Made by a program: the position numbers and the translations under genes
The notes under the pieces: model-generated
Database searches by the model: none
What the model was told of the DNA's origin: nothing
What the model saw: only the letters and a program-made list of their open reading frames with translations
Assembly (NCBI GenBank): GCA_009746045.1
Contig: RPFO01000103.1
Location: 1,459,121 to 1,523,120, forward strand
Direction of reading: 5' to 3'
Length of the DNA: 64,000 nt
DNA from: Mesostigma viride
Lineage: Eukaryota > Streptophyta > Mesostigmatophyceae > Mesostigmatales > Mesostigmataceae
Shown: one piece after another, positions 54,078 to 64,000 of the stretch
How the letters are laid out: the number at the start of each line of letters is the position of its first letter
Numbering within the stretch: the stretch's first letter is position 1

Positions 54078-54657
54078 CTTGCCTGCATGGGGGGCCAACA
54101 GAATCAGAATTGGTATTTGTATTTGCACACTGTCCTCCTGACGGTGGTGCTCGCCATGGTTCGGTCGGTTTTCCCCCACGCGAACATCCGGTCCGAGGAT
54201 GCGGATGGCGCTGCCTTCTATTCCCCCAACCACTGGCCTGACATCGTGGTGCTGGACTTTGAGGGGGGTGGCCGGCATCTGCTTATTGACGTTTCGGTGG
54301 CGCGGCCCTTGGCTCTTAGCCACGTGGCTGGGGCCTCCCTCACGGCAGGAATTACACTGCGGACCGGGCGGAGCGGGCCAAGCTCCTGGCCTACGGCGAC
54401 GTCGGGCACCATCGTGTGGTGCCCTTTGTCCTGGAGGAGTTTGGGGCCATGGGGCCTCTGACCTCCGCCTTCTTCAAGGAGTGTTGCCGGCTCCGGGAGG
54501 ACCGGCTGGACCTGGAGGGCCAGCGGGCCCCATGGTCGGCGCGGACCTGGACGTCATATTGGCGTCAGCGCTTGTCGGTGGCGCTGACTCGGGCCATGGC
54601 TGATATCATGCTCCGCCGTACGCGGGCTGATTTTGCGGTGCAGCAGGGCTATTAGGT
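54078..54657 (+). pseudogene. LINE ORF2 C-terminal region, part 2 (restriction-like endonuclease)
   Basis: Continues the LINE frame from 9584: the finger Cys (LACMGG), then WPDIVVLDFEGGGRHLLIDV, a PD...D pattern like the restriction-like endonuclease of R2-group LINEs. After a frameshift near 54350 it continues with KLLAYGDV, VPFVLEEFGAMGPL and a helical end, stopping at 54657. Together with part 1 it is a 5'-truncated, damaged LINE, the oldest layer of the nest. Confidence 0.7.
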
Positions 54658-55573
54658 TCCTCCCGTTAGGCGTTTCCATTGGTCTTATCGTAGTATAGAG
54701 CTTTGACATGGCTCTGTATATAGGTTTATAGCTGGGCGTTTGCTTTGGTTTGAGTGATTTCACTCTGCTGTAAGTAACATTAAGTGGTCGCTTAAAATGG
54801 ACAGCAAAATGGCGTCCCCTGCCATTTGCAGTTCTCCGAGCAAAGTTTGCGAATCCCCAAGACAACAAAACACAGGGAGGGTGGGTGGGCAAGAAAAAAG
54901 ACCTTCCCCTTCCTCGCAAGGTCCCTAAAAAGACGACACAACACGCTACATGGCAACGCCCCTAAAAAAATCCCAGCCTTACTGACACAACTAATGTCAG
55001 ACCGGCAACTTCGAAATGTCAGCAAAATGATTTGAGTCAGAACTTTTAACTACACTAGTCGCCAATCAAAGGCAGTTTCAGGCCAGCATACAAAATTAAA
55101 AGGCCTTATTAATACGACCTTTTTAACCGCCTGAACAACAACGAAAACTGCCCGTAACTAATCACCCAGTTACAAAATCCAAACTGATTATCATCCGCTA
55201 AAAACGGCCCTAGTCGCCGGCCATGCCAGCGAAACTGGAACCCCAAGAGCGTGCCACGTAATCTTTGCCGCCGTCAGGAACACTTCGATTGCTGCGTTCG
55301 TTCTCGCCCATTATAAGAAACTATTTTCAGAGAAATCCGATTCGTGTATCCATTGCTCCCACTCCACCAACTTCTTATTGAAAAAAGCTTAATTGGTCGC
55401 TTAAAATGGACAGCAAAATGGCGTCCCCTGCCATTTGCAGTTCTCCGAGCAAAGTTTGCGAATCCCCAACTCCCCCACGCCTGGCTGACTCAAAGCCGCT
55501 CCCCTCTCTCCCAGGACCGCGTGTCCATCGAGAATGCCCTGCCGCAATGGACCCCGTTTTAACACCAGCAGCT
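54658..55573. other. LINE 3' flank with a 76-bp direct repeat
   Basis: No gene is recognised. 54785-54860 and 55394-55469 are identical 76-bp direct repeats (TGGTCGCTTAAAATGG at the start, GCGAATCCCCAA at the end) enclosing 533 bp. This could be a small insertion with a long target duplication, or a TRIM-like element with very short terminal repeats. Confidence 0.6.
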
Positions 55574-55593
55574 CACTAGGAAGTCGGAAAAAA

Positions 55594-55985
55594 TTCGTCC
55601 TGAGATCTCTTGAGATTCTCCTGAGTTTTTTTTTGACAAATCTTGAGAAATCCTGAGAAATCCTGAGATGTCCTGAGAATATCTTGAGATTGTCCTGAGA
55701 TTAATCCTGAGTTTTCCTGAGATTGTCCTGAGATTCATCCTGATATTTCGTCTTCACAAAATCTGGTAAGTGCACACCTCGGGTCCTGAGATTCTGGTGA
55801 AAAACTCAGGTCTTGAGATTTTGACTTTGTAGTGAAAATCTCAGGACAAAATCTCAGGACAATCTCAGGACAATCTCAGGACAAAATCTCAGGACAATCT
55901 CAGGACAAAAAAAACGAGTCGAATCTCAAGAAATTCTCAGGACAATCTCAGGACAAAAAAACGTGTAGAATCTCAAGAAAATCAA
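55594..55985. repeat. Fold-back subterminal repeats (CCTGAGAT and its complement)
   Basis: 55594-55750 holds about a dozen TCCTGAGAT/TCTTGAGAT words. 55800-55985 holds about as many ATCTCAGGACAA words in the opposite orientation. The halves can pair into a long imperfect hairpin. The position just inside the CACTA end fits transposase-binding sites. Confidence 0.85.
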
Positions 55986-56519
55986 GAACATGCACAGGCG
56001 AATTCTCCAGCCATTCTGGGACAAAAAAATGGTGTTATCAGGGACCGTCAGAAATACAACAATGCAAGATGATTACAACAGGGGCATGACTCACAATCAG
56101 TGCATTTATTACATTGATAAATATCATGTTACAGCTTGCATACATCATCCACAGCAAACATGCTGTCAACTGACATTCGTAGTCATGTCTTGCTGAAAGG
56201 GAAAAACTGATTCATTCTTGGAATCAGGGAAGTTTGTGTACATCTTCACACAATTCTTCACGAGAAGAGTTCTCATGCCTCTCCCATACTGTTCAGAGTC
56301 CGCATGTTTCGTTCTACGTCTTCCTGCACGTAGGAGCACAATTAAGAAGGACAAAGCAGCAAGGCAGGGCCAGAATCAGAAAGGCTGCAGGATGTGCAAA
56401 TGTACACCAAATCCAAAATGACGAGACAGTAAAAAATCACGCTCGTACACGAGACAAAAAAATCGCTTTGTAGTGCAAAAAAATGGAATCCTGTGCACCC
56501 TGATCGTGAAAACTTACAG

Positions 56520-59469
56520 CTATTCCAAAACTGGCTGGACTCGGTTTGATGCCATGCCTTCTGCCTTCTGGCCATTCAGCAGCTCGCAGTGTTTTGCTTG
56601 TGCCGCGCTGTCCGGGGTATTTTCCTGCACGCAAACAGCAGAGAGTTTGGACCATTGGGTTGCGCAAGTAGTCAGAAAAAGAATACACAACAAAACCGCA
56701 ATGCAAACTCATCAAGGCATCCACAATTATAAAGATGGTAACATTTCCGTATCTGAGGAGCTGCGGAACTTACACATGGGATTGGTAGGCTTGAGCAGGA
56801 TTCTGTCGGTGCAGATCTCTCCGCTTGTTTGTTGATGATGGCGTTCTTCTTGTCGAGCTCCTCTTGCATTTTTTTCAACTGCAACATCATGTTGGCAAGC
56901 ACGGATTCCACCGATGACTCTGGTCCTCCCGTGGAGGGTGGCAGTGGGGCCGGAGGGGCTGGCACGGCCGTGGAGGGTGGCAGTGGGGCCGGAGGGGCTG
57001 GCACGGCCGTGGAGGGTGGCAGTGGGGCCGGAGGGGCTGGCACGGCCGTGGAGGGTGGCAGCTGTGGGGCCAGAGGGGCTGGCACGGCCGTGGAGGGTGG
57101 CAGTGGGGCCAGAGGGGCTGGCACGGCCGTGGAGGGTGGCAGTGGGGCCAGAGGGGCTGGCACGGCCGGGAGGGTAGCAGTGGGGCTGGCACATCCGGGG
57201 GGGAAGGCACTTGACTCGTGTTCGTTTCTTCTGCCTTTCCAGGCAGGTCGTTCACCGTAACATTGCCCAACATCACCCATGAGAGCTCGCCAGACCCCTC
57301 CTCACCGTAGTGCAATTTCCTCAGATCAAAGCAATACCTTGATTCTGGCTCATCCCCGTTAGGAAACGCAAGCGTCCACGGGGACTTGTTCCGTGGCTTG
57401 ACCATAGCAATGCGGCCTACATCCCACACCAACTCATCCCCCAATCTCAGCTGCTTGCGCGCCTTCAGCAACCATTTTTGAGCTATGATGGTGCCAACCG
57501 GTACGGTGGTCGTTGTCACCTCTGTTGGAAGAGGCAACACAGTGGCCTGAGGGAGCACCTGCTTGATGTAGTGCATCAACCCCAGATCTGAGGGTGGTGG
57601 GCACTGAGCACGTGTCTTAGGTGCTGTTTGCGGCTGTGGAAGGACGGCAATGTTCTCTTCTAGAGGCTGCGGCGATGGCAGGACTGGATCATTTGTTGCA
57701 GATGGGGACTTGGTCTCTGTTGATCCGCGCCGGGCCTTGGAAACTGGCGCTGGTGTCATGCCCTTCCTCTTTGAAGAAGCCTGCGAAGGCACTGCACACA
57801 TCAATTGCAAAAGAGAGACTTTGTTGGGATCATAAAAACAAACAGGGAATGCATTTACAAATGGGAAACGGGGAAGCTGCTGGTGAATGGGGGTTATGTA
57901 TGCTATGGTGGCAAACGAACATAGCAAGGTCTTAATAAGGTTGAGCGAAAAGAATATTAGAGTGCATCGTCAGTGCAGAAACTGAGATACTTGCTAAGTA
58001 AAATACAGGTATGCCAATGCAAAAAGAGACAAGAATAAAACAACCACGATTGGAAGTGATCTGATATTACTTACAGGGAATGGCCTGCTGCGTCACAGGT
58101 TCATCACCAGCAGCCCCCGGAGTGGGCTGGGGCAGGGCCTTTGAATCGATACATGGAGATTCGCATGCCAGCAGAAGCGATAATTGCTTCGAATAGTGGG
58201 GCTTCACATTTGGACCTGGTTCAGGTGCCAGGATGGGCACCAGCACCGGTGTCACTGTGCCAGCCACGTCCACGGCTGGATGAAAAAGGAAAGACACATG
58301 CAATTAAAGAAGTCAAAAGTCAGCTTGAATGAAACACAAAGAAAACCAATATACACAAAACGTGTGGGACTTCATAAAGATAATAATGCACAAAGTTGAA
58401 GGGTAAATACAGGCAAATTGATACGTTGTAAGTTTCCATGAAGCAACAGTAAGGCCCGTATACCAAAGGGGAAAAAAAGGGAACTTACGTGCCAGCACGT
58501 GGGCAGATGGACAGCCTGGCATGGGTGGTGGTGGCATGGCCACGAGAGGGGGTGCCGGCACGGCGCTCATCTGCTGGTCGAACTGCGCGTTGATAGCGTC
58601 GATTTGGGCCTGCAAAGCTGCAATCTTGGCGGCCCTTTCAGCCTCGAGGGCTGGAGGCAGCTGCATGGTCCCGGCGGTGACTGCAGCAGGCTTGGCTTTT
58701 GACGACGACCTGCCGGTTGCAGTTTTCTTTGCTTTTTGGACGCCCAGCTGTGGTGTTCACCATGAAGAACAAAGCACAGCATCCGAAGGAACATAATAAT
58801 GCACTCGATCAGAAAACTATCGATGGCCATACGGCGAGTAGAAAGTACGGTTGCACTACAGATTGCTGACTGCACTCGTCATACACAACGGATGCATACC
58901 AAGACACGGCAGTTCATGAGTATTCTTTGTTTAATTACCTGTTTGGGCTGGTTGGTTACGCAGGCAAGCGGGGCACGTTGCTGTTCAGCCTTAGCCACTC
59001 TGTTGGCCAATCTCTTTGCCGCTAGCTGCGCCTCGTGCTTTCGGATGTATAGACGCCTCGCTAGCTCCCTTTCAACTATCGCTTCAGGCTCAGCCAAAGC
59101 AGGAGGATCGGGGAGAGACTTCACTGCGGTTGTGGCCTCTGTCGGTCCGTTTAGGACTTCATTCAGTTTCCTGCTGCTCTCCGCCGCAACGGCTGCAGAG
59201 TACATGGCCTTTGCATCATTTAACTCGTCCTGGGCCAGTAGAGGTAAGAATTCAGAACAAATCGCCTTGATCCGAGCACAAACATCCTTCAGCAGTTCTT
59301 GATCTTGGTCCTTCTTTGCTACACCCTCCAGCAACCACTCCTTCGATTGCGCCGCGACGACTTCCCTAAGAGTCCGCAGCCGACAATCGGCTTGCACATG
59401 CTTAAGAGGGTGTTCCTCTACCGCCTTGGCGGCACGAAATTTGGCCCACTTTTGCAGATCAGCCACCAT
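56520..59469 (-). CDS. Five-exon CACTA-associated gene, unknown function
   Basis: Exons 59469-58939, 58747-58489, 58275-58075, 57791-56774 and 56624-56520, all with GT-AG borders and matching phases, from ATG 59469 to TAG 56520 (about 700 residues). Exon 1 is helical and charged ([20 protein letters not shown]). Exon 2 has a coiled coil ([20 protein letters not shown]). Exon 4 has an ordered stretch ([34 protein letters not shown]), then 13-residue [13 protein letters not shown] repeats and a coiled coil ([20 protein letters not shown]). A one-base loss near 57168-57171, relative to the 39-bp repeat, breaks the frame. It is divergent from the transposase, 0.8 kb away. By position it may be the second (TnpA-like, DNA-binding) CACTA protein, but no sequence match supports that. 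Confidence 0.7.
56934..57180. repeat. Coding minisatellite, 39-bp unit
   Basis: Six units of 39 bp (one of 42 bp) in exon 4 of the minus-strand gene, each encoding [13 protein letters not shown] or a close variant. The most upstream unit lacks one base (GCCGGGAGGG against GCCGTGGAGGG). Confidence 0.9.
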
Positions 59470-60271
59470 TCTTCCCCACTAACCAGGCCACCCCCAGCCG
59501 ACATTAACGCGTTTGCGTGCTCCATCCTTGGCGCCGTTGTCATTTCTTAATCACAAGGCGCAAGTTTTGAATCCGCACAACGGCACTGTGCTAATTGCGG
59601 TGTCAATTTTGCGCGGCAAAAAGGAACTCCGTCCGATCTTGGCCCATCTACCGTCAATCATCTCTCCCGGCGGAAGTCGACAGGATCTTACTTTAGGAGC
59701 GAATCCTGCTGATCTGAACGCCATGGCGCAAAGTATCGGATTCGGGGAAATCGGTATATTTAGTATCCAATTATAAACCAGAGAGGTGAAATAAGAAATA
59801 AGTATCACCGAATCCTGAATGAAGGTGGTCACACACTGGTGTGACGTTGACAGGCTAAGGGGCTAATAAGACACAAAGTATCGGATTCGGGCCTCTCACT
59901 GCCATGGTTAACGGTGCAAAGTTGACATCATGTTCGAGTAGGATTGAATCCGCATCAAGAAGCTGCGGTTACATAGATTACCCGGCAAATTGGACGGTTA
60001 ACATAACTGACGCATACCTAGCCGCGGGAATGGCCCACGCGGTCCGTTGGCTAGCTCGACAGTCAGACGCGGTCGGTGCCCCTTCGTTCCTTAGCGTTTT
60101 AGGCATGCAAGGACACAGCCGGGGGCCACGAAAACACCTCGTTGCCGCCGCCATGGCGGTAGCCATGGCGGCAGCAACGAGGAGGGCCCGCGGCCGCCTT
60201 GCCGCGGGCCGCTTTGCTGCGGGCCCTCCTCGTTGCTGCCGCCATTGGTTGTTTAGTAGTCCTTTTCAACC
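59470..60271. promoter_or_regulatory. Divergent intergenic region of CACTA element
   Basis: Separates the two divergent genes. It holds two copies of CAAAGTATCGGATTCGGG (59730 and 59875) about 145 bp apart, and the hairpin at 60165-60245. No TATA box is certain. It probably contains both promoters. Confidence 0.45.
60165..60245. repeat. 27-bp perfect-stem GC-rich hairpin before transposase
   Basis: 60165-60191 is exactly complementary to 60219-60245, with a 27-nt loop. A second, overlapping stem (GCCCGCGGC/GCCGCGGGC, about 60186-60209) would compete with it. It ends 26 nt before the transposase ATG, so it probably lies in the 5' leader of that mRNA. Confidence 0.9.
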
Positions 60272-63200
60272 ATGGAGGAACAAGGTCTTGACGACTTCCT
60301 CATGGAGGGCTGGGCCGATGAGTACCGAACTGGGCCTGAGGCAGCTATGGAATTCGCCCGGAATTTCGATGCTGCTGCAAACAGAGTACATTTGGAGACG
60401 CCTTTATACCCAGGATCTAACGTTCCAGCTGTTGTGGCGGCCCTACAATTGCTAACGCAATGGGGCCAAGGAGGCTGTACTCGGAAGTTCGCGGACGCAC
60501 AGCTGGCCCTTTTTAGTTCTCTCCTACCACCTGGCAATGTCTTGCCGGCTTCTGTTGAGGCGGCTAGACGCCTGTTGCGAGACTTGGGCTTGACGTATAA
60601 AGTATACGATGCGTGCAAGTGTGACGATTATGTTTACAAAGATAAGGATCTCCAGCAGTGCCCAAAGTGCGCCGAACCTCGTTATGAGATATACACAGAC
60701 ACAGACGGCATGGTGATTAATACGAGGAAGCCCTATCGGCAAGTCAGAGTTTTTTCTTTGCTGGACAGGGTTCGGGGCTGGTTCAGAATGGAGAAGATGT
60801 CAATGGCACTGAGGTATGCAGGAGAGAAAGAAAACAAGGATGCAGATTCGCCGACGCGGACTGTCGACGGAGTCAAAGGTTCGTAATCCATAGCCTCTAC
60901 ATCTGGCCATTGCTTGTTTTTTTTTATCTTTGCTTGCCGATAGAGTTACACAACGCCGCGTTACTTTGGTATGTAGAGCTAGAACGTTAGTAACCCTGAA
61001 TCTTGCCATTGAATCTTGCCTGGCAAGGTCAGTGTCGTGTTAAGTGATGTATCTGTATTTCTTACCGTTGCTTCAATGCATTCTCTGTGGTTTGTTCTTT
61101 CCTTGCCTGTTTCTTTTTGCAGACTGTCCGGCTGTACAACATGTAAAAAATCTTTACCCGCAGTTTCGTACTGAGCTGCGTAATCTTATATTCGGGATGG
61201 CGGTTGACGGAGTGTGTCCGCGTAGCTTTATGGGAAACTATTCTTGCTGGCCAGCTTTTATGGCTTGCTACAATTTACCTGAGTGGGTATTTGTCAACAA
61301 GAACTTCTCACCTATGGTTCTGCTGATAAGTGCCGCCAAGGGCAAGGCTCCAAAAAGAATGCAGGTGTACTGGGAGTTGGCGGTTGATGAGCTTGTGGCG
61401 ATGTGGAATGGTTTTTATGTATGCGACATCGTGGATGACCAGGGCGGCCAGTTACAACCTGTGCGCCTGCAGGCGCTCCTACTGTGGGTAATCCACGACT
61501 ACCCAGCTTTTGCAAAGTCACTAAACATCCCAGATGCTGGATACTGCGGCTGCATGTTACATGGGCCAGAATGGGAAGCAACTTTTTTTTCCAATGGGAA
61601 GCTTGTGTACTTAGGGCACTCTACGCTTTTGAAGGAAGGTGACCCTGCGCGACCATCCGGGACTGGAGCTGCCCCTCCAGAAATGGATTATGATGGGTAC
61701 CTGAAATATTGTCGGGAAGAGTTGGGGGTGCAACCTGAAATATTCGGCAAGCTGCCGTACTGGACCAAGCTGTTAATTCGACATCTGGTGGATGAATTTC
61801 ACCTTGGCCCGAACTGCCTGCTCCGGATAGTCAACTGCACCAGCGGTAAGTAGCACGCGACAGTGTTCTTTTTTTTTCTAGTGTGCAGTTTGTAAACCTT
61901 GTCATATGCAAGGGACAAATTTTTGTTACATACTTGTTGATTGATTATTGATTGTGCGTTTCGTTGATATTGTGTTGTCCTTTGTGGCCTTTTTTATTAT
62001 GTGCAGGGAAAGCTCATACCCCTGCTGTTCGAGCAAGGCTGCAACAACTGGGCCTTAATCAGGAGCTCTGGGTTACCACGGAAGAGGTGGAGAAAGTGGC
62101 GAAGAACGGTGTCCGGACAATAAGCATTAAAAAAAACTCTCGACATCCACCATGTCAACTCACGTCGGAGGAGAAAGCGGCCACCCGTGGTATGTCTGTG
62201 GATGTGTATATGCTTTTTTATTGGAATTGGTTTGGATGTTGTTTGTTGGTATTTTATATAAAGTGTTTCATGTTGTCATCTGCCAAGATTGCTTAATTGC
62301 TGTGTTGGTCCATAGATCCCATGACGTAGTCCACTGTCATTAGAGATTTCTGTGTACCACATCAAACCAAGTGCCCTTGTTAGGGTAAACATGTTGCTTG
62401 TAAGACTTCCTTTCATTTTTTCAATAACTATTTATGGGGTTAGTGTCAGGATTTGCCGGAGCATTTGGGCTGACAGTGTTTGGCCACTCTGAGAATTCGC
62501 CTCTGACATAATTTTCTAATCAAATTGTCAATGTGATCGTTTACATCTGTGTATCATTCCATGTTTCTGTTGAATGCAGAGGTGGAAAAGGCGTTCGACC
62601 GCCTCCCAGACTATGTGCCTGGGCGGTACCACGGACTAGCCGCTGACGGGAAAAGCGATGAGACGATGAAAACAAGTGACAAAAACAAGTACTTGTGCTT
62701 GTTGTTGCCGGTCGTGTTGCGCAATCGTTTGCATCCGGATGCCCGCGCGGCATTTGTCCAGCTGTCTGTGGCCTTTAATGCTGTATTTTCAGCAAGGTGC
62801 TCACTCAATCGCAGTTAGTCGAAGTGGGCGAAATGATGGTGCGTGCGGTGGTAGCATTAGAGTGTGTTATGCCAGCGTCAGAAATGTCAAGATCGGTCCA
62901 TGCTGCATCTCACTTGGCGGAACAGATCCGGTATGCTGGCCTGCCTGATGGCCGGAGCATGACATGGGGTGAGCGCCAAATGGCGGTGATTACTTCTGGG
63001 CCATTGTCAAACAAGAACGTGGAATGCTCCATGGGGAACTTCTTCATGGACTTCGAGGCATTGAACATCCTGAGCTACTTCACGCGCCAGACTGTGTGGG
63101 TAAGTTTTTTAAACAAACTTCGTGTTTGCTTGGCTGCATGCACATTTCCCATGTTTCAGCGAGTGTTTCTAGCAGGTTAAGTGTATGCAAAACATGTACT

Positions 63201-64000
63201 TACGTTCTTTTTTTTCTATTTGGTTCATGTGTTTTTTTTTTCAGGGTCAAGGCTTCCCGTCTGTGTGGGACATTCTGGAAACTGATCCGTCCAAGTGTAT
63301 TATGCCGAGCAAGCGCTTTCGTCAACAAGCATATACTCTCTCTGAGGTCGAGCAGCTTGAGGCCTTACAGTTACTCCTGGAATTTGCACTTCAGCATGCA
63401 ACATACGAGCCCGGATATGGAATTGAATTCTGGTGAGTTTCTTGTAGAAACCGATGCTACATTTGTACACCCTCGCATTGGCCATTTTAATTCAGTTCAG
63501 CCGAAAGGAGGGTGTAATCTTGCAACGCATGTACATAGGATTATCATATGTTTCCTGCATTCTTCTGATTTGCTTACTCGTGCTTAATGTGGTTGATTTT
63601 CTAGATTTCACAGTGACATTCTTATGTCCTTGTCTACACGCAATATCTGGTTGTGCATGCAATGATGAAGATGCTTTTTTTCACTATGTTGATAATTGTA
63701 TGAAGTGGGACAACTATGTTTAATTGTATGTTTAATTGATTTTGCAATGTGATGTACGTTATTCGCCTTTGTCACTTGCAGGCGTCGGCTCGTTCACGTT
63801 GGCAACCTGGCGTGGTTGAAGCAATGGATCACGCAAAACCAGGAGCCACGCCTCCCCACGATGATTACGGCGGCGGTGTGTGGCATGGAGCCTGCTTGTG
63901 ACGAGCATGACTCAATCCACATCAATGGCAGCAATTACCGAACTGCAGTCGCCGACCTTCGACAAACTGTTCGCCATCGCAACTCAGGAGTAATGGTTTA
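60272..64000 (+). CDS. TNP2-like CACTA transposase, multi-exon, runs off window
   Basis: Exons 60272-60878, 61123-61845, 62007-62189, 62580-63099, 63245-63432 and 63782 to the edge, with GT-AG borders and matching phases. Exon 1 has the TNP2 pattern: TPLYPGSNVPAVVAALQLL, LPPGNVLPASVEAARRLLRD and a zinc-binding-like KCDDYVY...CPKCAEPRYE. Exon 2 has the catalytic-region signature (MAVDGVCPRSF, WPAFMACYNLPEWV, LLWVIHDYPAFAKSL, GYCGCMLHG, YLGHSTLL) seen in plant En/Spm TNP2. Exons 3-4 match a DUF4218-like domain. The frame slips by one base near 62795, between AVFS and KVLTQSQLVEVGE. It would bind CACTA ends and catalyse excision and insertion. Confidence 0.85.

Larger units (their letters stand above)
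55574..64000. mobile_element. Left part of an autonomous CACTA (En/Spm) element
   Basis: Begins CACTAGGAAGTCGG at 55574, sharing CACTAGGAA with the 12-bp ends of the CACTA element at 23391. A subterminal repeat region follows, then a minus-strand five-exon gene and a plus-strand TNP2-like transposase. The right end lies outside the window, so the 3-bp duplication (GCT at 55571-55573 on the left) cannot be checked. Confidence 0.75.

Noticed and set aside
59904-60455. 183-residue plus-strand frame before the transposase
   Set aside because: It crosses the hairpin and overlaps transposase exon 1 in another frame. It has no recognisable domain.
62796-62813. An 18-nt GT...AG stretch that could be read as an intron
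   Set aside because: It is far too short for a spliceosomal intron and its length is a multiple of three, so it does not repair the frame. A one-base slip explains the data better.
1-64000. Naming the species (for example Klebsormidium or a volvocine alga)
   Set aside because: The element types fit green algae, but no conserved host gene or organelle sequence is present to decide.

Overview
The window is a eukaryotic nuclear sequence made almost entirely of transposable elements. Spliced GT-AG introns, Ty3/gypsy and Copia-like retrotransposons, LINE remnants and plant-type CACTA (En/Spm, TNP2) elements all point to a eukaryote. A green alga (charophyte or chlorophyte) is the most likely source. 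I base this on the TNP2-type CACTA transposase and on a retrotransposon that carries a cytosine methyltransferase, a trait reported in charophytes and dinoflagellates. The species cannot be fixed from the window. I see no ordinary host gene with confidence, and no tRNA, rRNA or CRISPR.

Layout. Positions 1-8.9 kb are a graveyard: an inverted remnant of a gypsy element (540-2885), a piggyBac-like non-autonomous element with TTAA target duplications (3980-6278), a LINE endonuclease fragment (6424-6990) and non-coding hairpin-bearing DNA. From 8.9 to 54.7 kb the window is one deep nest. (1) An R2-like LINE 3' end (8886-9584 and 54078-54657) is split by (2) Copia element A on the minus strand (9585-13112 and 50078-54072, target duplication ACTAC). 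A is split by (3) gypsy element G on the plus strand (13117-50073, target duplication AAAA). G is split by (4) a tandem array of a 1.49-kb unit (19258-44168, target duplication TGCA). The array is split by (5) Copia element B (20698-38598). B's gag holds a non-autonomous CACTA element (23391-26665), and B's 3' LTR holds (6) Copia element C (32345-38498, target duplication GCTTG). Removing each insert together with one target duplication restores the interrupted reading frame at four separate places, so the order of events is well supported.

Element G is the most striking. Its first ORF encodes Gag, a zinc knuckle, a retropepsin and a complete C5 cytosine methyltransferase domain. Its second frame encodes RT, RNase H, integrase, a GPY/F-like module and a C-terminal PHD finger. 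The element would therefore carry a DNA-methylation writer and a histone-reader type domain together. The three Copia-like elements form an unusual group. Their retropepsin-like domain lies between integrase and RT, its active site reads D-T-Q or D-T-N instead of D-T-G, RT has HGDD in place of YxDD, and the LTRs start AGTT and end AACT. A and B also have extra ORFs before gag.

From 55,574 to the right edge lies the left part of what looks like an autonomous CACTA element: a CACTAGGAA terminus, a fold-back subterminal region, a five-exon minus-strand gene of unknown function, a GC-rich 27-bp-stem hairpin, and a divergently transcribed multi-exon TNP2-like transposase that runs off the window. 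Several frameshifts sit in homopolymers or a minisatellite, so some may be sequencing errors rather than real damage.
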